DNA of 64,000 nucleotides from Macrophomina tecta (Eukaryota > Ascomycota > Dothideomycetes > Botryosphaeriales > Botryosphaeriaceae). Both the position numbers and the translations under genes were made by a program. The stretch lies in NCBI GenBank assembly GCA_024180945.1, contig JAKSGN010000002.1, forward strand, positions 2,418,001 to 2,482,000, written 5' to 3'. The notes under the pieces are model-generated. The model was not told the DNA's origin and made no database searches. It worked only from the letters and a program-made list of their open reading frames with translations. Each line of letters starts with the position of its first letter. The first letter of the stretch is position 1. Of this stretch, positions 43,531 to 56,676 are shown in pieces.

Positions 43531-46257
43531 CTAACGACGGTGGGTACGGCGCGGACGGGTGTTGGCCGCCGCCTCTTCCCGCTGGAGGCAGCGCGCCAAC
43601 TCCTCATCCGCAGCCATTTGGGCCTGGCTGTTGGGCGCCGAAGCACCCTCACCAGCCGCACCCGCCGTTGCCGGCACCTCCACCACCTCTCCCTCCCTCA
43701 TCTCAGCGTCGCCAGGCAGTAGCGACTCGGTGGAAAGAGGAAGCTTGTTCCTCGCACGCTTGACACGGCGAGGTGGCTTCTCGCTGGCCTCCTCCTCGTC
43801 CTCATCCTCTACCGCCCGGCGACGCTTCCCCCTCTTCTCCCCCCTCTCCAGCTCCCTCTTCTCTTTCTTCTCTTTCTTCACCGCCTCCCTCCTCGCCCTC
43901 TTCTCCGCCTTCAGCCTCTCATCTGCGGCCTTGCCCGCCGCCGCCGCCTCGACTGCAGCCTTCCAGCCGGGCAGCGACCGCTCCCCCGCCTGCTGGACGC
44001 AGGTCTGCAGCCGATGCGGCTTGGGCACCACCCGCTCATCCACCCCAGTTGCCGCGCGGATGCTGCGCGACCACTGAGCCCTGAGGGCCGCTGGGGTTCG
44101 GTCGAACCCAGACTCTGCGCGCAAGCGTGCCGCGCACCGCTCGAACTTCTGCGCCAGAGTCTGACTCTTCCGGCCCCAGCGTTCCAACACCCATGCCATC
44201 GCCCTGCCGGCCGCCTGCTGCTCCTCGTCTCCCCAGGCAGCCTCGCGGCCCCGGCGGCGGCGAGGGACGGAAGGGGTGGGGTCGGAGCTGCCCCTAAGCG
44301 TGGACTGGGCAGTCGGTGCCCCTGTGGCTGCGGGCAAGGCTGTGCCCGGGCGGCTGACGACCCGTCCAGAGGGCGTCGTTGCCGTCGTCTTTGGCGCGCT
44401 TGTGACCGGCGCGGACGGCCTGGTGCCTGTGCTGGACAGGCCATCACCACCACAGGAGTCGTCAGTGTCATTGTCGTCATCGTTGCCGGAGTCGGAGTCG
44501 GAGTCGGCGTCGGACGCTTCGTACTCCGTGCCGGAGTCTTCTCCTCTGTCCTCCTTCTCCCCTTCCATTTCTTCCCCGAGCTCTTCCTCTTTCTCTGTCT
44601 CGTATTCGAAGTCCTGGGGACCCGGGGCCTCATCCCAAGACTCATCCTCATTCTCGTCCTTTATCTGCGCAGGAACCTGACCGACCATCTCCGGCTCCTC
44701 TTTCTCCTCCTTCTGCTCCGGGAAGTCCAGGCCGAAGCTGTATTGTACGGCATTGCCGTCCAGGCTTTCCAGGCTGAAGAAGTCACCCACGTTTTGGTTG
44801 TTGAGCACCTCCAACTGGTAGACGTCGATGGTCCAGCCGGTCAAGTCGCCAGCATCTTCGTTAGTGGATTCGGACGAGGGAAGTTCAATCGGCTCTTTAG
44901 GGGTAGCTGAATGGCTGATGGTCGTCTCGCCGAATGGCGCCATGGCCTGGCCGTCGGCACCCAGCATCGGGTCTTCTTCGCGCTGCTCATCATCGGGGAG
45001 GTCAGCTTGTGGAGTGGGCATGAGCTGAGCGGACGTCGTGCTGGTGGTGGGCTGCTCGTTGTTGGTAAGAGGGAGCGGGGGAGCGCGGGTAGTCGGCTCG
45101 ATGATGGTATAGGAAGCATGGTCAGGGGAGATGGTCTGCTCGTTTTTGGCAGGAGGAGCCGGGGAAATGGGCGTAGTCTGCTCGGTGTTTGTAGTAGGAG
45201 CCCGGGGAATGGGAGTGATCTGCTCGGTTTCGGTAGGAGGAACCTGAGGAAGGGGGTCGGTCGGCTGGTCGTTGGTAGGAGGGGCCTGAAGAGAGGGCGT
45301 GACCGGCTCGTTGTTGATGGGACGAATCTCGGGAAGGCGGGGGCTCGGCTTGCTGATCTCCCTGCGAGGAGGCTCAGGAGACTTGCTACGAGCGCGCTTA
45401 CGAGACTTGTTGTGGTGCTGGTCGGGATCGAAACCGAGGTCGGTGTAGGTGATGCGGCGCTGGACTGGCTCCCAAACGGCCGCGTTTTCGTCGAGGTCTG
45501 CGATCTGGTTAAGGGGTTCGTCACCGTTGACTCCCTGCTGCAGCTGCGCGGCGAGCATCTCGTCGTACAACGAGCGCTTAGGCATGCTGGCTCCGGAAGC
45601 GGACTGGTAGGCGTTGGAAAAGACGCCGGTGGTCCTGTGGTTCTTGCACTCGTCGGGATACATCTCTGCAAAGGCCCTTTCGAGGCACTTTTTCATGGTT
45701 GGACCGTCCATGTTCCAGTCGGCTTTCGCCTGGCGCAGTTCTTTGATAGGGAATCCCAACTTGTACTTCTTCATGTCGCGCTGCTGCTGCTCGAAACTTT
45801 CCTGGACGAATCTGCGGTACGAACCGACGGCCAGATCATTTGGTTCCTGGCCACGGATGCAGGACCTGGTAGTGTTGGTCTCAGTGTCCTGATTGTAAGC
45901 AACGACTCTACCAGACATGTAGTTCAGGAGGCCCTGTGAGCTGCTGCCAAAGGGACGAATCTTAACAGGAATGACGGAGCCATCAGAGAAAGTAAGGTGA
46001 CCCGTGCTAACAGGAGGGCCAGCGCCAGCAGGATCGCGGGCACGAGGAGGGCCAGCATCGGCCCCCTCACGAACGGCGGAAGCAGGGCGTTTACGACGAC
46101 CGGTCGGAGCAGGAGAGTTGTCATGATTGGCGTCACCGGGAGTGTTGGAACGACCAGCGGGAACAGGGGAGCTGCCACGACCTGCGTCGACAGGAGAGTG
46201 TCCACGGTCAGCGTTGGAGGACATGTTGGAAGAAGACATGTTGGGAGAAGAAGACAT
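43531..46257 (-). CDS. Unrecognised repeat-rich protein, possible nuclear factor
   Basis: Single exon, 908 aa from the ATG at 46257 (SSSPNMSSSNMSSNADRGHS); an open frame extends 71 codons upstream but reads like leader sequence. I do not recognise the family. Seen: a Gly/Arg/Ser/Pro N-terminus with loose repeats (AGRGSSPVPAGRSNTPGDA); a compact region at about 80-200 (HLTFSDGSVIPVKIRPFGSS, DLAVGSYRRFVQESFEQQ, AKADWNMDGPTMKKCLERAF); a Pro/Thr repeat array at about 310-410 with period near 14; an acidic stretch at about 540-620; then a helical domain with a conserved-looking Trp pattern (WGDEEQQAAGRAMAWVLERW, RTPAALRAQWSRSIRAATG) that could be Myb/SANT-like; and a Lys/Arg-rich end with basic nuclear-localisation-type clusters. 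Nuclear role is inference. Confidence 0.7.
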   Translation of the reverse strand: MSSSPNMSSSNMSSNADRGHSPVDAGRGSSPVPAGRSNTPGDANHDNSPAPTGRRKRPASAVREGADAGPPRARDPAGAGPPVSTGHLTFSDGSVIPVKIRPFGSSSQGLLNYMSGRVVAYNQDTETNTTRSCIRGQEPNDLAVGSYRRFVQESFEQQQRDMKKYKLGFPIKELRQAKADWNMDGPTMKKCLERAFAEMYPDECKNHRTTGVFSNAYQSASGASMPKRSLYDEMLAAQLQQGVNGDEPLNQIADLDENAAVWEPVQRRITYTDLGFDPDQHHNKSRKRARSKSPEPPRREISKPSPRLPEIRPINNEPVTPSLQAPPTNDQPTDPLPQVPPTETEQITPIPRAPTTNTEQTTPISPAPPAKNEQTISPDHASYTIIEPTTRAPPLPLTNNEQPTTSTTSAQLMPTPQADLPDDEQREEDPMLGADGQAMAPFGETTISHSATPKEPIELPSSESTNEDAGDLTGWTIDVYQLEVLNNQNVGDFFSLESLDGNAVQYSFGLDFPEQKEEKEEPEMVGQVPAQIKDENEDESWDEAPGPQDFEYETEKEEELGEEMEGEKEDRGEDSGTEYEASDADSDSDSGNDDDNDTDDSCGGDGLSSTGTRPSAPVTSAPKTTATTPSGRVVSRPGTALPAATGAPTAQSTLRGSSDPTPSVPRRRRGREAAWGDEEQQAAGRAMAWVLERWGRKSQTLAQKFERCAARLRAESGFDRTPAALRAQWSRSIRAATGVDERVVPKPHRLQTCVQQAGERSLPGWKAAVEAAAAGKAADERLKAEKRARREAVKKEKKEKRELERGEKRGKRRRAVEDEDEEEASEKPPRRVKRARNKLPLSTESLLPGDAEMREGEVVEVPATAGAAGEGASAPNSQAQMAADEELARCLQREEAAANTRPRRTHRR

Positions 46258-48130
46258 GATGTTGGAGTACTGAAGGTTGAATGGAACCGAGTGCTTGAAG
46301 TGTTGATTTGGGTCGTGAGGCAATGAGCAAAGGAGGACGTGGAAGGTCGCATACAGTTGCAGACGGTGAATGAGAATGCTCGAATGGGTCTGAAAAGGAA
46401 AGGGAGAATCTGTGGCAGACGCAAGAGCGAGGAGTGCTTTGTATGTAGCCCCATAATAGAGGGCTCTCATGCTATTGTGCTCGATAGCATTTTTTCAAAT
46501 AACAATAGCGGCCCATGGTGTTGAGCTCTTCTGAAACACGAAAAGCCTGCCCCTAAACCGAACATGGCAGGGTGAATAGGGAAAAGTACTGGCATTGGTG
46601 CTACAACTGGTGAGCAAGCGGCGATGGAAAGGGATAAAATAGGACTTACAATAGGAAAGCTGAAACACAATAAGAAGCATAAAACATGGTGGTGGGTGAG
46701 TAGGATCAAGTTTTGGCTTTGTGAAGGGGCGCGTGAAGCGGTGGTGACAGGCGTGGTGGTGTCTGGAAAGCATCTGAGGTGAGGCGCCGCCCTAAGATTG
46801 AGTCGCACGGTCACCACCACACCGAACAGCAAGAACACCGACACATTCGTGACGAAGGTCAGAATTGCGGAGCCCTAGTCCTCTTGCGTGAGCTTTGGTT
46901 GATGCCATGGATAAGAGTCGAAAGCTATTGTTTGATAGGGAAGAATCGGAGATGGTTGCGTGGGAGGACCTGCTTTTACGCCGGACCTTCATCTCTCCGC
47001 ACGGTCTCCCTGGGGCACACGCGGGGTCACCGAGGCGCACAAGGGCTTTTCTTGCTACAGTATCGGAAAAGGCGTGACGTTGGGAAGGGACAATTGGGCC
47101 ATCCACGGCCATGCCTTATGGCATTCGAATTCTTAGAGATGGAAAAGATACACACGGGGAGGTGGAGCAGTCAACCGAGCGCGAAAGTTTTCAAGTTATC
47201 TTAGTACCGGCATCAGGACAGCCATTTCAGGTCCTTGTAGGTGCATCTCTTCCCAGGTCATGAATATTACCGCCCTGTGGCGCATCTCAGGTAGCGCCCA
47301 GAGACTGTGCGACAACTAACGTCCGAAGCAGCATCTCAAGCTATTCAGCTACGATACGCAGTAACTAGCATAAGTACGCTCTCCTCTTGCTACCCTGGCC
47401 AATGTAGCATGCATTCAGTGGCTGTTCTGGTGAAGCGCGCTCCGGCGCCGTTAAGCAGCCCGCGCACCCTTCGTCTAGACAGGTAGACAGAAGCACTTCG
47501 ATCCAGGCTAGGATTTATGACATTGCGTGGATGGCACACGGCAATTCTCAAATGTTGAACATGAGGTTGGTGGTGGGGCGGCGCAAGTGAAGGCAGGGCC
47601 TGGTGTCGGCCAAACTGAAGGCGGCGAGCAGTCGCTGAAGCAAGCGTAGCGGGGCAATTGAAGCAAGAGGCATCGCAAACGCATTGCCCACCACGCGGGA
47701 TGCCAGCGTCAGCGAGCGAGGGCGTATGCGGTGGCGCTCTGATGCACCAGCCGAGCGAGCTCTGCAGCGCAGGCAGCGGCTGACGCGACATCAAAAGGCG
47801 CAGCACATGGGCACTGCGGAGCCGGCAGAGCAGCGAAGCAGAGCGCAGGCGCGCGGGTGCAGGAAGGACATGTAACCTCTGCTGATTCCCAACATCTCCT
47901 GCAAGTCGAAACGACCCTTCGAAGTCAGGCGCCCAGCCATGGGTAGTCACTCTCCGCGCGGCGCGAAAACAGCATCCATAATGAGGAGGGAAGCTGTCGA
48001 CAGTAATGTGAGGTTGTTGCCGGCGGTAGTTGATGAGGAACAGAGATTTGCGGCAGCGCGGCGGGCGTTTTGTAGGCTCGGCCGCGCAGGGGCCCCGGGC
48101 TGTGGCGGCGCCGATTGGCGGGCGGCTGGC
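46258..48130. other. Intergenic, left of the Tc1/mariner insertion
   Basis: 1.9 kb with no gene I can support. A 273-codon minus-strand frame (47390-48211) runs into the transposon terminal repeat, is Arg/Cys/Pro-rich and lacks family motifs; a 141-codon plus-strand frame at 46779 likewise. Confidence 0.5.
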
Positions 48131-48132
48131 TA

Positions 48133-48162
48133 CCGCACCCGTGCAAAAGTCAGGGCGCACGG
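48133..48162 (+). repeat. Left terminal inverted repeat of Tc1/mariner element
   Basis: Starts CCGCACCCGTGCAAAAGTCA; all 30 bases match the reverse complement of the right end, and similarity stops sharply after base 30. Confidence 0.95.
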
Positions 48163-48220
48163 ACGTGCACGAGTCAAAACAACAACGTACCCTCTTCATC
48201 CCTTGCCTCATTACACCACC

Positions 48221-49309
48221 ATGCAGCGCATCTTTGGACGCGAAATTTCAGGCAATGCTAGGCAAAGGCATCAGCTTTCACATGATCAACGAGTTTCGGT
48301 TATTACACAATCGCAAGATGGTAAATCTGGGCGTCAAATTGCCCGTGAGACTCGCTTCTCAGAACACGCAATTAGGAGCTGCATCAACCACTACAATACG
48401 ACTGGCCAGATTGATCTAACACCTCGTACTGGCCGTCCCCCCAAAGTCAGCCTTCGCACGGAGCGCCAGATTATTCGTTTTGTTAACCGGTTCCCAAAAC
48501 TTAAGCACAGCCAGGTGATTAAGCAACTCCAGTTATCTATCCATAAAGATACGCTCAGGCGTATTCTACGCAAGAACCATATTACCAAATGGCGTGCAAA
48601 GAATCGGCCTTGGATCTCTCAAGCGAATGCCCGCATTCGGTACCAATATGCAAAGAAATACCGGTATAAGAGCTGGAGATGGTGGATGAGGGTTACGTTC
48701 GGTGATGAGTGCTCAGTTGAGCAGGGCTCTGGCCACGCACCAAGCTGGGTTTTCCGTACGCCTGGCCAGCAAAAGTGGGACCAAAGCCGGCTTAATACAC
48801 GGCCACTTGGCAAGAAGGCAAGATGTATGGTATGGGGTGGCTTTTCAGGCCAGCTAGGGGTGTCTGATTTACACGTTATGGAGCGTGATTTGGACTCTCC
48901 TAGGCAAGGCTATACTGCCAAATCCTATATCAAAGTACTGGAGGAACAGGTGCCAAGAAACTACGACTATGGTATGTACTGGTTACAAGATGGTGCTGGT
49001 ATTCATCGGGCGAACCGGGTGAAGAAATGGCTGCGTGATCACCAAATTAGGTGCATTACTCACCCCCCATATTCGCCTGATCTGAACCTCCAGGAATACC
49101 TTTGGTGGCCACTAAAGATGAAGCTTCAAGAGATTGCGCCATTTATTGAGCTTGAGAAGAATCCTGAGCGCGTGGAGGCATTACTAGCTGAGTGGTTACC
49201 TAGGGCATACGCATTGGTGGAAAAACCAAGCCTTAAAGCGCTTTGTAAAAGTATGCCACAACGGCTTGTAGATGTTATTCAAGCTGGTGGCTATCAAACT
49301 CGCTGGTAG
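48221..49309 (+). CDS. Tc1/mariner transposase (DD34E)
   Basis: 362 aa, single exon. N-terminal helix-turn-helix pair (LSHDQRVSVITQSQDGKSGR, QIARETRFSEHAIRSCINHY), a GRPPK-type AT-hook-like motif (TPRTGRPPKVSLRTERQI), a second HTH (SQVIKQLQLSIHKDTLRRIL), then the DDE domain: first Asp in VTFGDECSVEQ, second Asp in WLQDGAGIHRANRVKKWL, Glu in PYSPDLNLQEYLWWPLK. Exactly 34 residues separate the second Asp and the Glu. The usual Asn-Pro-Ile-Glu is Asn-Leu-Gln-Glu here, but the catalytic Glu is kept. The enzyme cuts and pastes the element at TA sites. Start chosen at the first ATG after the left repeat. Confidence 0.95.
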   Translation: MQRIFGREISGNARQRHQLSHDQRVSVITQSQDGKSGRQIARETRFSEHAIRSCINHYNTTGQIDLTPRTGRPPKVSLRTERQIIRFVNRFPKLKHSQVIKQLQLSIHKDTLRRILRKNHITKWRAKNRPWISQANARIRYQYAKKYRYKSWRWWMRVTFGDECSVEQGSGHAPSWVFRTPGQQKWDQSRLNTRPLGKKARCMVWGGFSGQLGVSDLHVMERDLDSPRQGYTAKSYIKVLEEQVPRNYDYGMYWLQDGAGIHRANRVKKWLRDHQIRCITHPPYSPDLNLQEYLWWPLKMKLQEIAPFIELEKNPERVEALLAEWLPRAYALVEKPSLKALCKSMPQRLVDVIQAGGYQTRW

Positions 49310-49413
49310 CCTAGCTTTATAAAGAATCAACTCTTACTGCATTTGAGCAACTCCTTGTTGAATAATACGACTCCAAAGTATTGGTGTTGGTGGCAGGATA
49401 ATTAGCGCCTTGG

Positions 49414-49443
49414 CCGTGCGCCCTGACTTTTGCACGGGTGCGG
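49414..49443 (-). repeat. Right terminal inverted repeat of Tc1/mariner element
   Basis: Perfect 30-base reverse complement of the left end, followed by the TA target. It ends 250 bases before the SEC23 start codon. Confidence 0.95.
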
Positions 49444-49693
49444 TAGGCCGCTTCGGGACCACCGCCTGCACTGGAACCTCAATGTGGCCGCTTCCGCTTC
49501 CCACGCCTCGACCATTGCACGCCCGTCCACCTGCGAGCCACCTTGCAGCTGTCCTCTCCTCAAATACGGCCAGGGCTCCCCAACCTCCGCCCGAGCGCGA
49601 CCCCTCTGCCCGCCTTGTCTTCGCATTCGCCGGCCCTCCTCGCCGCCGCGACCGCCGCCGACTCCACCCCGCCAACCCTGCCCAGCTGCCGCC

Positions 49694-52272
<2,579 letters not shown>

Positions 52273-53088
52273 TTCATGTATTCTGTGATTGGTGGGCTTG
52301 AATTCTGAAAAAGAAGGTGCCGGTCAAGGCGTTGTAGCAATGATGCAAGATTCCCCAGGAGAGTAAGGGAGTAAGGGATGTCTCGAGAGCTGGCGCTGCG
52401 TACCAAGGGATACGACGTCCCAGGGGATTGGTGAGACAAGCAATGACTGCCGGGGGGTTGGTGAAGAAGTAGGAGTATTCATGTGCCATTAGCGAGTAAA
52501 AGAGACCAATTTAATTCTACGTGATGTTTTATGGCTTCTGGCATGCGGAAGCTCACTGGGAGCGCCGAATCGGTACCGTTGAAGGGGGATGGAGAACGAC
52601 ACCCCTTCGACACTTAAATATTATGGAATGCTGACTACATGACCCTCCTGATAGGGCGTGAATAAGTTGAAAGAATGGCGGCAAATCGTATCATCAATAT
52701 TTGTGCTCCGGAGCCAATTTGAAAGTCTCGATGTGCGATTTCCATGGTCCAACCGAAACTATAGTTGGAAGAATTTAGCTCTTGATGTTCGGTAGCAAAA
52801 AGCGACGATGCACGCATGCAGGAACAGGGTTGAAAGTTGGTTACCAACCCAAATGCAGACCCCAACGGGAAATTCTCTAGCAGCAACGAGTGTATAATTG
52901 CCACTCGAAATCCAATATATATAGCCGTAAACAAAGCTATCTGTGCCTCTCAGAGCCAAAAGTCCTATCGAGATTAATAAGCTTGTGACAAATCCTTCGG
53001 TATGGAACTCAGCCCAAGATAGCAGATGTGGTCCGGCTTCCTCATCCAAGCCTTGGAACTCAAGCACACGCTCCCCAAGTTTCTCGTG
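52273..53088. other. Intergenic between SEC23 and the kinase-like gene (convergent)
   Basis: No gene recognised; AT-rich with short chance frames on the minus strand (52635-53067). Confidence 0.5.
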
Positions 53089-54509
53089 TTACGGCCAAAA
53101 GGACGCAGCTTGGATTACTGTCTCAGAAGAGCCTGGAACCTGATTACCGAGACAACAAGAACCACAGAAGGTGGGGTCCACTTCACCCGCGGTAGTAGTG
53201 GTGAGGAAGGTGTAAATCTCTGTCATCCGTGGCCGGGCCCTCCGGTCTGCTTGTAACATTCGTCGAATGGCGACCAACGGTTTGTCATCCGATTTGCTTC
53301 CAGAACCCGAAAGAACGGCCATGAAGAGCTCCACGGCCTCCGGGTTTTCGTTGTAGGATCTTGACCCCGTGCCGTTTTTCTCGAAGAAACTCGTCAGATC
53401 GGACACGGCGAGGCCTTTCAGCACTGTCACCATCTCTAGAAAGACGCACCCCATGGACCAAATATCTTGTGAGGAATTACGAGGATCTCGGGCCAGGGCT
53501 TCTGGTGCACAGTACCGTGATGTTATTGCAGTATAAGGCCCCTCCTCTGTATCTTCACTGTCCGGACGGAGCTGCTTTGACACGCTGAAATCCTTCAATA
53601 CCAGACCCCCACTCGGGAGCACGATATTACTCGGCTTGATATCCTGGTGGCTGACGCCCTGATCATGAAGATAACAGAGTACGGCCGCTAAGCACCCGAG
53701 ATGACCCCTCAACGCTGCTATCGACGCAGCCCGAGATTTTGACTCGAGAGGTCTCGCTGATGTTTCCTGCAGGTGGTATGCCATATCTATCGACCATACT
53801 GGGGCCAATATGGTTCCAACAGACTGCGGGACCGTGTAGCTTCCTATGAGTTGCTCAACATGTCTGTGTTGCAATTGCTTCAATGCACTTATTTCGGCGT
53901 GGAAAAACTGCCATGGGAATGTAGGCCGTCTTGACGCTCTCCGCAGAATGACCCTCCGCAGGTATTCATTTTGACTGGTGTGGCCACGGACGCGGTGATA
54001 AACACCTATTGAGTCGTGGGCAATAGGACCCAGGGTCTGGAAGGGCAAGTGATGTTCGCTGGGTAAATGCCAGTGCTGTCCCGCTTCTTCTTCCAGATCA
54101 AGGCTATTGGTAAGGATGATTTGCTGAGCTTGGAAGAAAGCGGTCCTGAATGAGATCTCGAGGTTCGTAGGAAGTAATTCTTTCCCAATGGGGAGCCAGT
54201 AATCATCGAAGTGATGACCGATAAAGTCGTTGAGCATATCGAGTCGGCCGATCTTGCGGAGTACAATATACGTCCGCGGAACTCTGCTCCATCCTTCGTG
54301 ACTTCCTTTGAGGAGCAAGGCGATTCTTTGGATCTCGGATTCGCGTAGCCTGCACTCAGCACGTGGAGTGGGAGAAGATGAAGACTCCGATTCCTGTCCA
54401 AGATGGTACTGGTCAAGGATGGAATCGATCTCGCTCTCGATCCTGGCCTAGGATTAGTTCTCGGTTTTGGCATCCAATATCATACTTGAGGGTGAGCACA
54501 TTTCATCAT
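53089..54509 (-). CDS. Degenerate Ser/Thr protein kinase of fungal NLR-associated type
   Basis: Main exon 54447-53089, with a tentative first exon 54509-54486 (MKCAHPQ) across a very short 38-nt intron; the 5' end is uncertain. About 460 aa. An N-terminal 140 residues (YIVLRKIGRLDMLNDFIGHH) precede a kinase domain: HRHVEQLIGSYT in the N-lobe, catalytic loop GVSHQDIKPSNIVL (His-x-Asp and Asn present), APE in RYCAPEAL, and DIWSMGCVFLEMVTVLKG. Two departures: the metal-binding DFG is Asp-Phe-Ser (LKDFSVSKQL), and no clear VAIK Lys is seen where expected (YLRRVILRRAS). It ends in a Cys-rich tail (FCGSCCLG). Such stand-alone kinases often lie beside fungal NLR or HeLo-type genes; the two neighbours here fit. 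Confidence 0.78.
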
Positions 54510-54593
54510 AGACTTGATTGTAGGTAGCAAGCGCCATATCCGCGTAAGGCAAGATTCCTATCGAATTTCAGTCAAGTTGAGAGAGAAAGGAGT

Positions 54594-56676
54594 CTATGAA
54601 TGGTCAGTGGAAGGATCTGGTTCTTCACCTTTTTCCCGCGCTGCCTTCTCAAACTCCAAAAGAGTTTCGTCTTTCTCCGGAGGAGGAAATATATTTAGAG
54701 CTCCACATGAAGAGTTATATATGAAGCTCCAATCATGTCTACTTGGGCAGTCAGGAGGAATATTGTCCTCTAGATCTGCTGCCTGCTCATCTACCTCGCT
54801 TTCGGCTGCGTGCGGAGAAGACACTGAGCTCAATGTGGATCTGCTGTCCTCTCCCGCGGGATATCCCTTGCTCAGTGCATGCGCATGTGAGACAGTTGCA
54901 TCAAGATCGTCCCGCTCAGGAAGAGATAGCAAGGCAATTGATTCCAGATGGCTGGCAATATGATCACGAACAAACTTGTAAGACTGATCCGGGAGATAAA
55001 CTATCTCCTCTGGCTCGACTGCTCCAATCCTGGTTTCAGATTCGTCACAGAATGGGCAAGCAGAGAGCTCCTCGGTAGGCTCGTTGTGAAAGTGGGCTGC
55101 AAGCGCCACGAAAATGTCCGGCGCCGGCTTTGCGCACTTCTCGAGCACGAAAGGAATCTGTTCGAAAGGGATTTCGCTGCTATGGCAGGCAAGGATGTGA
55201 TGGCGGAGATCCTCAGGGCTTCGAAATAATTGATCCTCATGGCCTAGGACTTGACAAGGCCAGGTTTTCGTGTGCTGCCAGGCCATATGGTCGATCCATT
55301 CTCCCTTCGTCTTGTAACACTGGAGAGACGTATTGCAATCTTGGAAGAGACAGATGTAGGGCTCCACATCTTCCAGCACATGATATCTTATTGTTGTCAG
55401 AAGCTTTACGTTGAAAGAGATGGACTTTGACTCACTTCCACTGGGTGGCATTGCCCCTCTCAAGCAGCTCACACGCCAGCGGCGAATTGCAGTACACACA
55501 AAACGCCTCCATAGCTCCTTGTTCAGGCCGTGGGGCTGATGGAACATCTAGGTTATCAAGACTTGCTTTCATGGATGGGCTGATTGCTGGCAAAATCCTG
55601 GATTTGGCGTAATTGGAGATCCCCTTCCTATTGACAGACGACGCTTCAGTGTCGACAAATGTCACGGCCTTACCTTTACCTTTGCGCCCAGTTGATGGAA
55701 TTTCTTCGAAGGTCTTGTCAGACTTAAGCTTGGGTTTGACGGTGTCCTGGAGTGTGGGCGTGGACTGCACAGGATGAAAAATTTCATGTGTGCCGCGTCC
55801 CAACTTCGCGCGGTGACTTGCTCGATAGAGGAACATCTTCCTCTTCAGAAGAACACTTTGGATGATGCGGTTTTCCACCGCTGGGAGGCGCTGTAACCTT
55901 GGGTATTTTCTTCCAAACAGCCACTTAAGGTGTGAGTTCAAATCTTGAAGTTGATCTTCAACGTGAGCGCCATCTTTCCGCGACCACGCGATGATCCTGT
56001 CGTATTCTTTTGCTGACCGAGGCTTCTTAATAACGGTTGTAATTTTGTATAGGTGAGTGATGGTTTCGTTGATGTTGCTCAGAAATCTCCCTTGGCGGGG
56101 TGCTTCTCCCTGGTGCTCTTGGGCATCGTCTTCGGACCCAACGTCGTCGCTGATCCCGAGGGAGGAATCTGAAGAGTATGAGGAATCCAAATCTGAGCTT
56201 CTGAGATCGTCCAGTATATCAGGTTGGTCGTCCAGTTTTGAAACGGATTTCAGATTGCTTTGAAGCCTCCTCAGGAGCTTAACAATAATTTCAATGATGT
56301 CAGGCTCATGACGCAGGCGCCAGTCTGCAGACGAATGCCCCCAAGCGAAGACACCAAGATTTCCAGCCCACACCTTGAAGCGGCCGAGCTCATCGTTTAG
56401 CGCCCTTTGAGCCCCATTGTTTACAATTCCAGGCGGAATTTGGTTGGTATCTCCTCGAATCTTTGCTGAGGTAACGCAGCGTAGGAACTCTTCAGCACAT
56501 GCACGTGCAGCTTCGTTGATGGTAGATGACATGAGCACTCCACGACTTTTCGTGGGTCCCTGAGTAGTTGAAGAACTCCGCCCAGCGAGCCCGGCGTTTT
56601 TGGAAGAGAAATTAAAACGGGGAACTTCAGAATTGTCCGCTTCGTAAAAGGTATTTTGTTCACCGCTTGCGCTCAT
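54594..56676 (-). CDS. C2H2 zinc-finger protein of the fungal 'acuF-like' family
   Basis: Exon 1 56676-55436, intron 55387-55435 (GTGAGT...AATAAG), exon 2 55386-54594; 677 aa. The splice gives TQWKYHVLEDVEPYICLFQD, then C, the hallmark of the family. Order: a helical region 30-180 (EFLRCVTSAKIRGDTNQIPP; GRFKVWAGNLGVFAWGHSSA), an acidic Ser-rich loop, a second helical block, then the Cys/His region: CVYCNSPLACE, CLFQDCNTSL...WIDHMAWQH, ACPFCDESE...VRDHIASHLESIALLSLPE. These proteins are common in Pezizomycotina near NLR-like genes and are often mis-annotated as oxidoreductases; function unknown. It is divergent from the DUF7580 protein gene. Confidence 0.85.

Larger units (their letters stand above)
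48133..49443 (+). mobile_element. Tc1/mariner-type DNA transposon, apparently intact
   Basis: 1311-bp element bounded by perfect 30-bp terminal inverted repeats and flanked by TA on each side (48131-48132 and 49444-49445), the Tc1/mariner target duplication. It carries one uninterrupted transposase gene with a complete DD34E triad. No internal stops and no RIP-like decay are seen, in contrast to the retrotransposon relics at 22-23 kb, so insertion was probably recent. Confidence 0.93.

Noticed and set aside
44090..44120. GGTTCGGTCGAACCC palindrome resembling a B box
   Set aside because: Lies within a coding exon and encodes normal residues; no tRNA structure.
43531..46470. Start of the repeat-rich protein at 46470
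   Set aside because: The first 71 codons are leader-like and unlike the Ser/Asn-rich start at 46257.
47390..48211. 273-codon minus-strand frame next to the Tc1 element
   Set aside because: Runs into the transposon terminal repeat, Cys/Arg/Pro-rich, no motif; chance frame in GC-rich DNA.
52635..53067. Two hydrophobic minus-strand frames of about 100 codons
   Set aside because: Overlapping in different phases, no start context or family match; 3' intergenic AT-rich sequence.
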